64,000 nt of DNA from Labia minor (taxonomy: Eukaryota > Arthropoda > Insecta > Dermaptera > Spongiphoridae): positions 65,098,501 to 65,162,500 of the forward strand of contig OY720349.1 of the NCBI GenBank assembly GCA_963082975.1, in the 5' to 3' direction. Position numbers and translations under genes: made by a program. Position 1 is the stretch's first letter; the number at the start of each line of letters is the position of its first letter. Under the pieces are notes generated by a model. It was not told the DNA's origin. It searched no databases and saw only the letters and a list, made by a program, of their open reading frames with translations. Shown here in pieces: positions 34,555-48,116 of this stretch.

Positions 34555-35156
34555 ATATCATTATATCTACATACGAGGTGTGTCTAAAAAGTTCGGTGAA
34601 TATGTATGATAAAAACATAAAAAGAGAATGTTAATTGTAAATACCTAAATTAACTTTCAAAATTGTGTCCACTTGCCACAACACACTTCAGATAACGTTC
34701 GTATAACGCTTGAAAACTGTTGGAGAACTCAACTGTTGAGGAATCGTTCTCAGAGTAGCCGTCACAACGTTCAGGTCGGCAATCCACAAACAGGACACCA
34801 GAAAACACTACTTACTGTGTCTTTGCTAATACCCAATTCTTCGGCTATTAGTCGCAGAGTCAATCGTCGATCTTTTGTTACCATCTCTCGTACTCGTTCA
34901 GTGTTTTCTGGTGTCCTGCTTGTGGATTGCCTGCCTGAACGTTGTGACGGCTATTCTGAGAATGATTACACATCAAGACTTCTCCAACAGTTTTCAAGCG
35001 TTATACGAACGTTGTCAGAAGTGTGTTGTGGCAAGTGGACACTATTTTGAAAGTTATATAATTTAGGTATTTACAATTAACATTCTCTTTTTATGTTTTT
35101 ATCATACATATTCACCGAACTTTTTAGACACACCTCGTATGTAGATATAATGATAT
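34555..35156. mobile_element. Foldback mariner derivative: near-perfect 602-bp palindrome
   Basis: Two inverted arms (34555-34809 and 34900-35156) flank a 90-bp centre. Each arm begins outside a mariner-type terminal repeat (TACGAGGTGTGTCTAAAAAG), and the match continues about 16-17 bp beyond it into apparent flanking DNA. The minus strand of the centre and right arm (about 34942-34810) encodes part of the mariner transposase helix-turn-helix: RSGRQSTSRTPENT, then ERVREMVTKDRRLTLRLIAE, then ELGISKDTV. The left arm repeats the first part of this inverted. The 5' part of a mariner has thus been duplicated head to head and the rest lost. Any transcript would fold into a very long hairpin. Confidence 0.88.
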
Positions 35157-36767
35157 TGATTAGAAGTTTATATTTTAATTTAATTTCAAATTATGACATA
35201 TTTATTAAAAAGTAGAAAATTAAAATTTTTTTTTTATTATGTTAAAAAATATCCAAAAATAGTCAGAGACATTATAATGCCTCCAGAGTTTAAGATTATA
35301 CATATTTTTAATAATTTAAAATAATTAAAATAATTATCTGAAGGAAAAATTATTATATATTTTCATAAACTATGACCATGGCACACAAATGGGGAAAGGG
35401 AATGAAATATATGGAAAAATCCCTTTGAAAACACACTTTCGCTATACATAGATTCCAATTGATTTCAAACAAAGTCATTGGTCATAATTAATTTGCTTTT
35501 TTTAAAGAATAGAGTAGATGTAGTTATTTATTTATCTGATATGCGCTTTTTCACTATGTAATTATTATTTAATGTTCATTGAAGATTTAATAGAAAATAT
35601 TTTTTTAACAAAATATAAAATAATTTAAAATTAATAAATTCTAATTTAATTCTGATAATAATAATTCTAATTCTAATTTAAATAATATACAATATTGAAT
35701 GCAAAAATTAGTTTATATTATTATTCTATTGTGTATTCAATTATATCAATGAATTTAGAATGCATTTTTAAATTTCTATTGTTATATATTTTATAATTCT
35801 TTTGATAAATGGTTAATTGATATATAAAACAAAAAAAAAGTAAAAAAATGAAAGGGAAATTATTACAATATCAAATTATTTAACACTTGTCTTACAAATG
35901 AATATTAAGGGATTGTCTTTAGTATACGTGGGTGTGTTTGAGTGCATCTTTTTTTGCGTGTGTGTTTGAGAGACTAAAAGAGGAGTGAAAGATTTTTATC
36001 ATTTTCAAAACTAATCAATTTCTCAAACTCATTTGAATATTTTAATTATTGAAGTCTTCAGACACGCCCAAATTCATCAATATATGATATTAATATGTTA
36101 TATCGAATTTTAAATAGTTTTTAATTGATTATCGTCCATCCTCCCTCTTCTCTCTCTTTTTTCCCTCCTTTCTTTTTTCATATCTCTTATTCTTTTAAAT
36201 TTGTATCCCTCTTTCTATTATAGTTCATTATCATATCATTTATCGCTTTCGACAATTTGATAAGAACATTTTTGCATGTCTCTGGGTATTTAGATAAATA
36301 TTCTATTAAATATCTCTATTAAGAATCAGAAAAGTACTAGAAGTTAGATCAGAAATCAATTGTTTTATTTGTTAAATAATTCTTTACATACTTGAAATAA
36401 CAAGAGGTTCATTTTTACACTTAAAAAGATATTAGTCTATTTTAGTATATATATATATATATATATCATAAATATATTTTTAAATGTTTATATATATATA
36501 TATATTTTATGCTTTGTGAATTTATTAATTATAATTATCTTCCACTTAAAAGGTAATAATTTCTTAATGATTAAATTTAATTATATTATAATAATTTTAT
36601 TCATATTAATATCACAATATCATATCAATCAAACAATTAAATTGTCAGTTTAACTTTATATAATAATTGTTTCAAATAGTTTTACATGACTGCAAAAAAT
36701 CGCAAATAAGTGTAGGTAATAATCGAGCTTTTGTCATAAAAAAAATGGTTTGTTATATTCTTTATTA

Positions 36768-37270
36768 CGAAGGCAGGTCAATAAGTTCGTGATTTTTTGA
36801 ACTTCCTATCTCATAAATGAAATGGCTAAAGTGCTTCTGTCAGCAGGCAACACTATCAGCTGACTCCTGCCGAAATTTGAACCAGATGGGTCTTTTAGTT
36901 TTTGTTTGACATCTATTAATAACAGACAGATTTGAGAAGAAAAAAAAAAGTGAATTTCGTCTGCTTGTTAACCATTATGGCATTGGCATTGTTTAATGGC
37001 AATAAGGACGAGGTTTTGCGTCGTTTCGTAACCGTTTCATAAAAATGGATTCACCACAACACACACCAGAGATCAAACAGCAGTCAAAACAGTGGGTTTT
37101 TCGGGGTGAAGGCCACGACAAATTTTATTTTTAGGAAGGGATAAAAAATTGGAGAAACGTTGGATGAAGTGTATAGAGCTCAAAAGAGACTATATTGAAA
37201 AATAAAATATTTTTTTATCCAAAAACCTGTATTTCATTCAAAAAGTCACGAACTTATTGGCATATCGTCG
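36768..37270 (+). mobile_element. Internally deleted mariner element
   Basis: It is flanked by TA on both sides (36766-36767, 37271-37272) with related ends, CAATAAGTTCGTGATTTTTT on the left and its near-complement (AAAAAGTCACGAACTTATTG) on the right. Only scraps of transposase remain: a frameshifted motif near 37044-37110 (KWIHH and PEIKQQSKQW) and the C-terminus KLEKRWMKCIELKRDYIEK with its stop at 37146-37205. The catalytic middle is absent, so it is non-autonomous. Confidence 0.82.
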
Positions 37271-38644
37271 TACGTTTATGTCAATAAAATGTGAATAAAA
37301 TACATAAATAAATAAGAATATGTATAATAGAGAGAATCATTTTTAAATCTAAAAAATATTTATTAAATAATATTTGAACAATATAGATAAAAATTTTATA
37401 TTATAGTAAATTGTTCTTCTAAAGATATACAATAATATATATATTGAATGAAAAATAATTGTACTATGTAATATAATAAAATTGAAAAATGAAGAAAAAT
37501 TTTATTATGCAAATTATTTTATTAAGCCTCTTCAAACGAACACAAACTTGGTAATTTTTTTATATTTTTATAAAAAACTTTCAATGATTGAAACAAACTA
37601 TTAAGATTATAAAATTTGTTCATAATATAATAAATAAAATATATTTCATATTCTTATCATCATCAAGAATTTTTTCTTTTGTCTAAGATTTATCATTTAA
37701 AAAAAAAAAAAAATTAACGTGAAGAAATTTATTCAATATTGTTTTTTTCACCATTCTCAAATCATCTTTATTTATTAAATAATTGAAATTTAAAAAATTT
37801 CGAATTTAAATGTACTTTTGAATTTTTTACTTTTAAAAATGAAGTTAAAGTTCAACATTGTATATATTTAATATCAATATTTGCTTATTGGTATTATTAT
37901 TAGATTTTGTTGATTTATATAAATTTATATACCACTTCTAACAATTCAAATCAATATATTTGATGAATTTGTTTACTCGAATAATTATGAGAAATAGATT
38001 TTTATAAGAATCGATTAATATTGTCTAATCCACTGACGTTCATATATTCCTATGAAGTAGAGGGAAATACACGTTTTACCACTTTAAAAAGTACTTAAAC
38101 TAAATTAAATATTTAAAAGTTTGAATTTTAACCAGTCAAATTTGATTTGATTGAGTGAAGTTGAACGTAAGGATGCTTATTTGTAATTCAATAAAAATAC
38201 AATCTAATTCGACTATTAGTTTCTTTATATGATTTGTTCCGATTATTGAATCAAGACTAATTTTCTGAAAATATTGGAAAACACTTAATTTATTCTAAAA
38301 TATGAAATTATAATTTTTATTTTGGTTAAGAAGACCTAGTGTCATTTATGAAAAAAAATAAAACAAAATTATATATTCACAAATCCAATTGAAGGATTAT
38401 AATCTTTAGGTACACAAATTTTATGAATTAAAAGAAAAGTACTTACTAAAGTGTTTATCTTTAGAAAAAAATACATTTTTGATTTTTCAGATCTAATAAT
38501 ATAAAAACAAAGTACATAACAAAATAAAGTAAAAATAACCAAAGTAATAAATAATATATTTAAAATATTTATTTGTAATTTTAAGAAATTAAAAAAATTA
38601 GAAAATATCCTTCCTTAATTTTTTAAAGTAGAATAGAATACAAA

Positions 38645-38928
38645 AGCCTATACGTATGCATCTCCAGACTTAAAGTAATAAAATCAAGAAGGTTGCGATA
38701 AGCAGGAAGAACAGTTGGAAAGAATGAGTGATGATAGACTAGCGAAAAATATATTTGTGGTAGAAAACGTCTGCTTGGAAGATCAAGGACTCGGTGAGTG
38801 GACAATGTAGGAAGGGACGTGAGAGAGAGGAGAGAAAATAGGAGTTGGATGGGTGTAGCTCAAGATAGGGGTACTTGGGGGAATGGGGTTGCTGAGGCCA
38901 AGAACTTTTGAGAGATAGATAGATAGAA
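38645..38928 (+). mobile_element. Truncated LINE fragment of the GATA-tail family, copy 4
   Basis: It matches the LINE C-terminal region with many substitutions (GCATCTCCAGA, AAGGTTGCG, GCGAAAAATATAT, TGGACAATGTAGGAAGGGA). The end is shortened: after AGAACTTTTGAG the sequence passes straight into four GATA units, skipping the usual CCGTAGAGCC. Confidence 0.75.
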
Positions 38929-41900
38929 TACAAAATATGTATATACTACATAATTTGGACAAACTGTCAGAAAAAAATCACTTTATTGAAATTCTTGATT
39001 AATTTATTTTTAAATTATTTGGTTTTATATAAATTACCTAAAGATCTATTCTACATTACAATTCATAAAATGCTCAATTAAGAGAATTCCAATTTTAATG
39101 AAATGTTTGCTCCTATCTGGATATTATTTAAAATTAAAGTAACTTATAATATTAATATAATATTTAAAAAATAATCCAAAGAAAGGGTTTGTAAATTTTG
39201 AATAGGCATTCCTATGCATTTATTTCCCTTTTTGTTAAATGACACGCATTTAATGAATTTGCAAATATGAAAAATTAGTCCTTGAAATTAGTTGTTCGTT
39301 TGAATTCCTATACATCTTCATCTTCTTGTCTTTGTATATTTACTCATCTAATATGAATTTATTTTGGAATTTCAATTCTTCCCACTTGCCTTCTCTCATT
39401 TTATCCATGTATTTAATTTTGACATTCTACAATGACATTCTGTCATATGATGGCAAACATTATCAGAACGGATAAATAGAAAATTTCCAATCAAAATACT
39501 GGACGTGGCTAAATAAAACCCGGACAAGATTATCATAATATAAGAAAGTGGAAGTTTTTCGATGTTACTTTAAAGCACAGATATTAGTGAACCAGACATT
39601 GTTTTGGATTAAATTTTAGTAGTAGATATGATAAATTGATAAATTATCCACCCTAGGCATTAATAATATTTAATTTAATCATCTACTATTAAATTTGAAA
39701 TTTAAAAAATAGATAAAAAAATAAATAAATAAAATTAAATCTGTTTAAATGATAAGGGAGAATAAATATTAAATCAAATTATATTTAATGATTTGTTTCG
39801 AATTATATAATATTTTTTTCATTTATTCTTAAAATTATCTCTCTTCTATCATTTTAGTTGAATATTTGTAGAAGGTTTCTACTGTTAAGTCACAATAAAA
39901 TCTGTCAGCATACAGACAACTTTTTGCTTAGCTGTGCCCCCATAATTATGTCCATTTATACCTCTATTGAATTTCTTAAACTTAATTAAATTCATGAATT
40001 ATAATAATTAATAAGAAAAATTTTATCAAATTATCTAATTCAATTAAAGATATAAATTAAAATAAAACAAATATTTTTTTCTAATCAAAGAAGAAAAAAA
40101 TAAATTCTTCCATTTAGTTATACATTTAATTATCAGTGAATTTCATTCATAAAATTCGTAATTGAAATGAATATTACTACCAATAAAACAAATATTAATT
40201 ATAAATTATAAATAAATATATAAAAAAAACGTGTTGAACTAACTTCCTATCGATAAAATTCCAATCATTTAAGTGTTTAATAGTGAATTATAATCATTAG
40301 TGTTATCTAAGATAACATAATTATCTTAGAATGATATCAATCTTTCAAATTAAGATTTGGAATTTCAATAAATTGGTATAATTCCTTTGCATATACGAAT
40401 ATTGAATTTCCAATAATTTATAATGTAATCAGATACTTTAATTTCCAATTACAGCTATATTAAATTGTACAAAACTAAAGGTGTGAAGCATTCTTTAAAT
40501 TTTTTCAATATTTAATACCAACCAAATCGCTTATCAAGGACATAAAATACTATTTGAGTATATATATATAAACAGAGAAGATTTAATATTGAAACTTAGC
40601 TCATCAATTTGATGATTTTATTTTGGTTTCTTAACATACCTAGAATGTAAATAGATGAATTAATTCAATTAAAATGTACGAAAAAGGAAGTAAAAATAAA
40701 AAAAAAGAATCAAATGAGTTTATTTCAATGTATAAGCATAGAAAACGAAAGAAAAAAAAGATAATCAAATAATAGATTGATGGAATTTTGTCCCGATGTA
40801 AATTTACAATTGAAGTGGGTTTTGCAAATAAGGAAAATAAAAAAAAAAACGAAAGAAATATTTATGACTTGAAGAATTAAAGAATTTCTAGGTATGATTA
40901 CAATTACAGGAAAAATTGAGTAATAAATAAATACTATTGTTAATATGATTTTACTCTTCGACCCTCTTGTGAAAATTCCTAGCAATATTTGTAAATATTC
41001 CAACGACCTTGATACGTTCAAAGCACTCAATAATGAAAATAAATAAATATTAAATTATTTCTAAAATGATGTTGGCTGACTAATAAATGTATAATGGATT
41101 AAAAGTCAGCGACATATGATTATATGGGTGTCTTGTAAATGAGAAAGAAATGAGATACATAGTTTATTTACTTACATATATATTTCTATGATAAACATAT
41201 AATTCATTATTTCAAAAAATCACAAAACTAAATTTCTGAAAAAGGACTGAAATTGGTTTCAAAGATCTTCATTTCCTGACCCTGTTTTCTACTAACTTTT
41301 CGCTGACTCCAAACCCATTAAATTCTTTCGTTAAAAGAAATTATAAAATTTTCCAAAAAATTTTTTTTTAATTTTATTTCAAAAATATTTTAAATTAAGT
41401 TTATACTGATTAGAATAGATCATATGATTAATTTTATTATCATTATTATTATATTTTAATTAATATTATAAATAAATCTCAGAATATTTAAAATAAAATA
41501 TAATTAGTTATCACTTCTGATTGTTTCAGATCTATATAAATAGTTTAATAAAATATTAAGTATATAAAGTGTATTTATCTTATATTTATAAATATTTATA
41601 TTATTTTGTATTATTCTTGTTAATTTTATTTTTTAATTTACCATGCATTGAACTCTCCAAGTGACTAAAAAACGCCAGTTACATAAAATAACAATATCAT
41701 AGAGGAAATTTATTAAAAATAAACATACATGTCTAATAAAATAATCAAGAGATATATGAATGTTAATAAATTACATTTTTTATCAATCTCCGAATGAAAG
41801 AACAAATAAAAATTTGAAAAAATTCAATAAAAACTGGACAATTATTGTTAAAAATTTAATTTTACTTAAGAAATTGTATAATTAAGCACATACTTTTTAA

Positions 41901-42659
41901 AAAATAACATTTAATACGAAAGGAAAAATATGGCAAAAATTATCAACTCCTTTTTGTATTGGATCTATACCAATTTTAGATAATTTACACAGGGAAGTTA
42001 ACCTTTACACAATATTAAATATTCAATTATAATTTTTGTGGACATTATTATATTTTGAAGTTCAAGTATTTTACCACTTAGCTAAGTGCTTGATGGAAGA
42101 TGAATATATATTATAACTAAAATTAAACTTATACATATTTAATTGAAATATATATATATAATTTCTTTAATTTGTTTTTAATATATAATTTATATATTTA
42201 AAAATATATATCGAGGAGATTGTCCAAACAATTGGTTATATAAATAATTCTATTAGGCACATGTGAAAAGATTATCTGAACCTTACCAAGAACGGTTTTA
42301 AAAACCCATTGAAATAAAATTTATATTTATTTTGTTGTTGATTAAATTCTTTGTAATGTACAAACAAAAAAAAAATTAATAAATTGAAAATAGAAATATT
42401 ATAAAGTATAAATAAAGATGTGCGTTATTTTTAATTTTAAGTATATAAATACCTTTATGATTTGATTTAGAAGCAAAAAAAAATGTTGAAGATGATTTAG
42501 AGGTGATGTCTTTTCTCTCTTTCTTTTTATTGCATTCATTTTGAAAGATCAATCCTATCCGCCATAACAAACAAGTATCAATTTTCATAATTTTAACATT
42601 TTTATCCAGATATCTCTATTTGGATTTGAATTCGTGCATATTTAATTTTTTTTTTTTTG

Positions 42660-42660
<1 letters not shown>

Positions 42661-42689
<29 letters not shown>
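42661..42689. repeat. (TTA)n microsatellite
   Basis: About ten TTA units following a T-run. Confidence 0.9.
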
Positions 42690-42691
<2 letters not shown>

Positions 42692-45490
42692 AATAACGAG
42701 GCATAAAGCGAGAATGAGAGAAAAGGATAGAGATGATTGATTGAGAAAAATTTGAAATGCTGACAAATCACGCCTTCCAATTATGCAAATTATAAACTGG
42801 TCCACTCAACAGCCTCCCTATAAGATACAAATCACCTATTCTTTACTCCCTAACGAACGTCGTCCCAATTTTTTCTTCTTCAAATGGCGCCATCATCATC
42901 ATCATTTTCTTCCACAAGTGATGAGCGATGTTTTGAATGAATATTTATTTATATAATAAGGTAGGTGAAAAAAATAAACTAAAATGTCCACACTTTATCA
43001 TTCATTCAGTTCTTTATTGTGATTCAATGTGTTGGTGCGTGTTTTGTAGATATAAATGATTACTATTAATGCGCAGAGATGACAAAACTCTGGGAAAGTC
43101 AACAAGAGGAAAAATAGACCTAATAACAATCCATTTGTTAGATAAGCGATGGAGAGGTGTTGAATTTTTTTTTACAAAATAAGGCTCATTTAAATTATAA
43201 GTGGAAAGCATTTATCAATATTGGAGAAGATTCGATCAATAGAAAAGCATACAAAGACATTTAGAGATATATTTAGAATATGTCTTTTCATCTTTGATAA
43301 AAAAAAATGTCGATGGGGGCAGACTAATTATTATATTTAAAATTCACAAATGAACATTTCATAATTAATGGATTAATAAATATTAATTTACGTTAAATTT
43401 TAGTTAAATAATTGCATACATTAAAAGGAAAAAAGGAAAAAAATCCAATATAAATTATTATCAAATGGGCCATTCATTAATAGTATGAAATAATAATGAT
43501 TTTTATTGTATTGTATATGAACTTTTTAATTTTTTAAAAAATTAGGCAAAAGTCCATTTAATTTAATTATTAAAAAAAGTTTCGACCTTAAGATCAGGGA
43601 TATAACTATTAAAGTTTCTGACTTAGAAAATTAAAATTTAAAATTTATTAAATATACTATTTAAATGTAGGTGATGGTTAAATTAACATTTAATAATATT
43701 TATATTATTTTGTCATTAATGATTTCGATAATTGATTTAGGAAAAAACAATCAATTATATAAAATATAGATAATAGCATATATAATAGTATATTTTATTA
43801 AATATGAAAGCAACAGAAGAATAATTAATTAAATATGTGTCTAGTAATGTCCAACAATGAATATAAATTATTATATTAAACGTTAGATATTAATTTTAAA
43901 TAATATATTTACCTTGAATATATATATATATATATATATATTAAAGCAATAGAGATATTTTAAATTAATTATTAGACACGACATGAGATGAGTGATTAAT
44001 AATCTCTAATAACTTTATCCTTGCGTAATTAAAAAAAAGACGTAATAAATTAATTGAAAACATGTTCTTGTAAAGTTGTAATTATATATATATATATATA
44101 TTGAAAAGTCAAAACAATTAATAAAGTCGATTGAATAAAAACGGAATTTAAATTTATGTTTATATGATTTTCTATTAGATTATCAATTTTATTTGAATAG
44201 CCAACTATTAGAGTAGAGTACTCTTTCAAGTTCAAAACTCTTTTACAGTTATTCCGAAAATATATGATATTCCAAGAAATAATTATTAGATGAAATTATC
44301 AATCATATTTCACTTTTTTAAATTAAGTGTAAAAAGGATATTATATCATTGGTATAATTTGAGTTATATTATAATTTTAACATATAGAATATAAAACGAA
44401 ATGTCTCGGTAGACAAAGAAATACATTAAGTTCATACTATCATTTTTTTTTATATATGTATTTGTAAAGCTAGATCTTCTAGATCAATTGAGATGAAGTA
44501 AAGAAACAAATCATCAGTTCAGAGAATTCTTTTACAATAATATTTCAGCCATTATTTAGGAAAATTGGTAATATTTTTTTGAGGGTCTTTCAAAGACTTA
44601 AAATAAAATACAATTTTAGATGTTGATGTTTTTATTAACATTTGGTATTATAGTATACGAGTAATATTCACAAATATTTTTTTATTATATTTTCTACTTA
44701 CCTTTCAAAATGTTTATTATTATATTAATTAAATTATTCTAAATATTGATATTGTTTAATCAATAAAGTAATATTCAAATTTTTTAAAATATAATAATTT
44801 TTTTATAAAAAATAATCGATTCAAATTAAATTTCTCATTTTATTGTGGTAATATAACGTACATATGTTTTCTTTTGAAGAATTTGGAATATTTGACACAC
44901 AGAATGACAAATTCTTTCAAAACGAGTTTTTTTCCTTATTCATAAACCCTTCTCCTTCTAAGAATATTTATTATTATTTTGATTCTTTTTGGATGAATTC
45001 CAATATTTCACTACCTGTCCTAGTATTTAAAATATAGTAGGATTTTTATAAACTTTGTTTATTTCTTATTAAATTTTATTATCCATTATATGGTTCATTT
45101 TTTAAAAATATTTAGAAAATAGCATGAATAATAGTAATATGCGTAAAATAATAATAATAATAATAAATGAATATTTTTTGAATGAATAAATTTTTAATAA
45201 ATGATGTTATTTCAAATTAGTTTTGTTTTTTATTTTTATTTTTGGATCACTTCAGTGATTTATTGTCTTACAGCTATTAAGACATCATCAAGATCACGCA
45301 GCAAAATACTTGACTCACTTTCTACACCTGCAACTCACAAATCAACTTTTCCTCTCACTTTTATGTCATGATAATGAAATTTATTTTACTATTGAATATC
45401 GCACAGGCAGAAAGAAAATTGAAGGCCTTGAAGAAGGCCCTGATATGTCACCGAAACGTTGAGGTTATGGACAGAAAAAGAAAAGTTTGA

Positions 45491-46087
45491 TTTTTACCGA
45501 CCGACGAAATTTCACATGTGGAGATTTTTACATATCTCCACGAATCATGCATTTTCTTAACAGAAAAAAGTATTTTTAGCATGATGTCCGTCCGTCTGTC
45601 CGTATAGATGTGTACAACCTGAACGGCTCAACCGATTTTGATGAAAATTGGTATATTTACTTAATGCATCAGTGGGATGAATTGATCAACTTTTGGTGCA
45701 ATTCCGGAAACCGGAAGTGGTAGTATTAGCGATCGACGATAGGAAAGAAAGGGTTATTTTCACACCAAAGGAGATTTTTTTATATATCACCACGAATCAT
45801 GCACTTTGTATTGGTTTTATCCTCGAGAAAAATCATATTTATTAGTTTTTTCTTGATTTAAAATTATAAGACGTCATCCAGCCATTCATGACGTCACAGC
45901 CTGGTCTTGCATATATATTATAAATAAAATAAAATTAAAAATGTTTATACTTATTATTTATGTATCCATATCTGTTTTTTATTACATTAATAGATATATT
46001 AAAATTATTTGAAATTGTTTCTGTAGCTGGAAATTAATTTACTTCAAACCGTCGGTCGGTTCGGACCTGGCCAGAGGTCAACTTATT
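45491..46087 (-). mobile_element. Paired-TGACGTCA dispersed repeat, copy C
   Basis: Reverse-complement copy of the family. One octamer is intact (45889-45896) and its partner is AGACGTCA at 45869, still 20 bp away. About 28 bp of the last module is deleted next to the TTTTTACCGACCGACG end. It lies in the predicted 31-kb intron, in the same orientation as the host gene. Confidence 0.75.
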
Positions 46088-47394
46088 TAATTTTCAATTT
46101 ATCTACTCGCTGATTTCAAATCCTTTATATATTTTCTAATCTGTCAATATCATTATAAAAGAATTATTGATTTTTAAAATGATATTGGCAGTAAGTGTCA
46201 ATCATTTTGTTTTGTTTTTTCATTTATTTTTTCCTTTTGTAAAAATACATAGGTTATATACCTCTTATAACCAATACTTATTTCATTGTAATATAAATTG
46301 AAAAAGAGCAAAGAGTACTAAGCCAAATTTTACTTATTCTTATTTCAATTAAATTAAAAAATATTTAATGGATCCCAGTTATTTTTTATTAAATTCTATT
46401 TAAATCAAATTGAGCATAATTAATAAAGTAAACATGCCTTAATGTTCAGACTCAGATCTATTTATTTGAAGATGATGAATTGAATCTAATAAATTACAAA
46501 AGTTGATTAAAATAGATTTGGATCCCACAAAAGACAATAAAATTAAAAATAAAAATTATTAGACAAAATTTTCGAATCAAGTAATCACTTTGTATTCTGC
46601 GAAAAAATAAAGTTGCTCAGAAATCTTTTTTATTCCATTATAGAAATAAGAAAAAAAATTGAGATTAAACAAATTTACCCCCATTTTCCAATTTTATAAA
46701 CATATTTGCTTATAAATACTTTTGTTATCGAAGAGATCAGATGAAAAATTGATTATGTACATCCGCACTTATTTATTTATTTTTAATTTGTTATCAATAA
46801 ATTCATTTGTGAAAATTAAGCAATTATCAACATTTTTATATTTTACAGTTTTTTTACATATCTTTTACTTTCAAAACATCATTTAAAATCTATCATTTTT
46901 TTATTTTTATTTTATTTTTTTTTTCTCAATCGAAAATATTCAACTTTCTCCTTAAATAGACTTTTCCCTATTCAAATAATCATAGAGTAATTTATACAAA
47001 ATACATTTAATATTCAACAATTTTAAATTATTCTTTCCCTTTCTCTTTCATTAGTTATCAAATCATATGGAATGAAAAATTGATCTGTTTTTTTTTTTTT
47101 AATTTCAACATTTCCATGTCCCATTTTTTTAAATTAATTATTTTTTTTTTGTATAAAAAAATAAAATTTATAAACTATTTTAAAAAGTTATATGAAAAAA
47201 TTGATACAAAGATGAATATCATTTAAAAGAGATGGATTTATATATAATTTTTCTTCGTTAGTGTCGGAAAATATCGTAGAACGGATGAAGAAAGTAGAAT
47301 GGAAGGGGTGAGTGTAAAATAGAATTGGTTCACAGAGTTGGATTATCAATAATTGGCTGGAGTAAAAGTGTTTCGGGAAGTATTTAAGGTAATT

Positions 47395-47560
47395 AATTAC
47401 AGTGGACGAGGCAGTTGCTGTCCATCTTTAGGCACTAAAGGGGGCTCCGCCCAAGATGCCTATCACCGGCGCCCCATCTAAACTTCCCAAGTCGAGCTTT
47501 CACTCGCCACCTTCAGGGTTATCCCTCTCCATCCCTTCTCCCTTTTCTTTCATTCATTCT
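47395..47560. other. GC-richer segment just left of the Helitron-like remnant
   Basis: Contains AAAGGGGGCTCCGCCCAAGA and TATCACCGGCGCCCCATCTA. The GGGGGCTCCGCCC palindrome resembles the Helitron-end hairpins at 9896-9910, so part of it could be another Helitron terminus. Confidence 0.25.
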
Positions 47561-47600
47561 GTCATCCATCTATTCAAAAAGTATGAACACTTATTTTTAA

Positions 47601-47988
47601 TCTTATATATAAAAATGAATCGCAAAATGTGTTGGTAATGCCATAACTTAATAACGCCTGGACCAATTTTGCCAATTCTTTTTTTTTAAACGTTCGTTGA
47701 AGTCCAAGGATGGTTTTTACGGCGAGAAAAGATCGAATAATTGCCGGGAAACCCTAAAAACAGCTTTCTTTTTCCCATACGTTTCCATGGCAACCGATAA
47801 TAACAAATTTCAAATTTGTCTGTATATTTTAGTTAGAGAACCTAAAATTAAATAACGATTAATTGAGTCTCATAGGCTTTTTAAAGATAGGGTCTTACAT
47901 GCAGCTGGTCGCTCTACTGAGACAGAAGAAGAAAAAGAAGAGAGGTTAAAAAAAGATAGACTTCAGGGGGTATAGGGGGCAGAGCTAA
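47601..47988 (+). mobile_element. Helitron-like remnant
   Basis: The left end TCTTATATATAAAAATGAAT follows an A and is characteristic of arthropod Helitron 5' ends. CTGGACCAATTTTGCCAATT, GTTGAAGTCCAAGGATGGTT and TTGCCGGGAAACCCTAAAAA are typical of the leader. A short glutamate-rich coding scrap (RSTETEEEKEERLKKDRLQ, about 47910-47966) resembles Helitron-encoded proteins. The right side has GGGGGTATAGGGGGCAGAGC then CTAA|T at 47985-47989, fitting a CTRR|T end although the terminal hairpin is eroded. The 3' boundary is the less certain one. Confidence 0.6.
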
Positions 47989-48116
47989 TCTAAATATAAT
48001 AGCAATTGATAAAAACTTTAATATTTGCATTAGAATATAAATGAAACATCATTGTAATTCTTATATGATATTAGGTATATATCTATAGATATTAAATATA
48101 TATTATTACATTATTA

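Larger units (their letters stand above)
37273..45490. other. Long AT-rich intronic stretch
   Basis: Holds only the truncated LINE at 38645-38928, the TTA microsatellite, a TA run at about 43918-43941 and a small GC-richer patch at 42770-42905. At 45410-45465, just left of repeat copy C, lies a GAAGGCCTTGAAGAAGGCC stretch followed by CCGAAACGTTG. Confidence 0.4.

Noticed and set aside
34673..35066. Open frames of 125 and 63 codons on the plus strand
   Set aside because: They are antisense readings of the palindromic mariner derivative; the meaningful transposase frame is on the minus strand.
40725..41030. 101-codon minus-strand frame rich in Ile/Phe/Leu
   Set aside because: Looks membrane-like only because AT-rich codons give hydrophobic residues; no start context or splice signals.
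45414..45470. Possible hammerhead ribozyme (CTGAT...GAAAC)
   Set aside because: The core is wrong: CTGATAT replaces the required CTGATGA and the space for stem II is too short.
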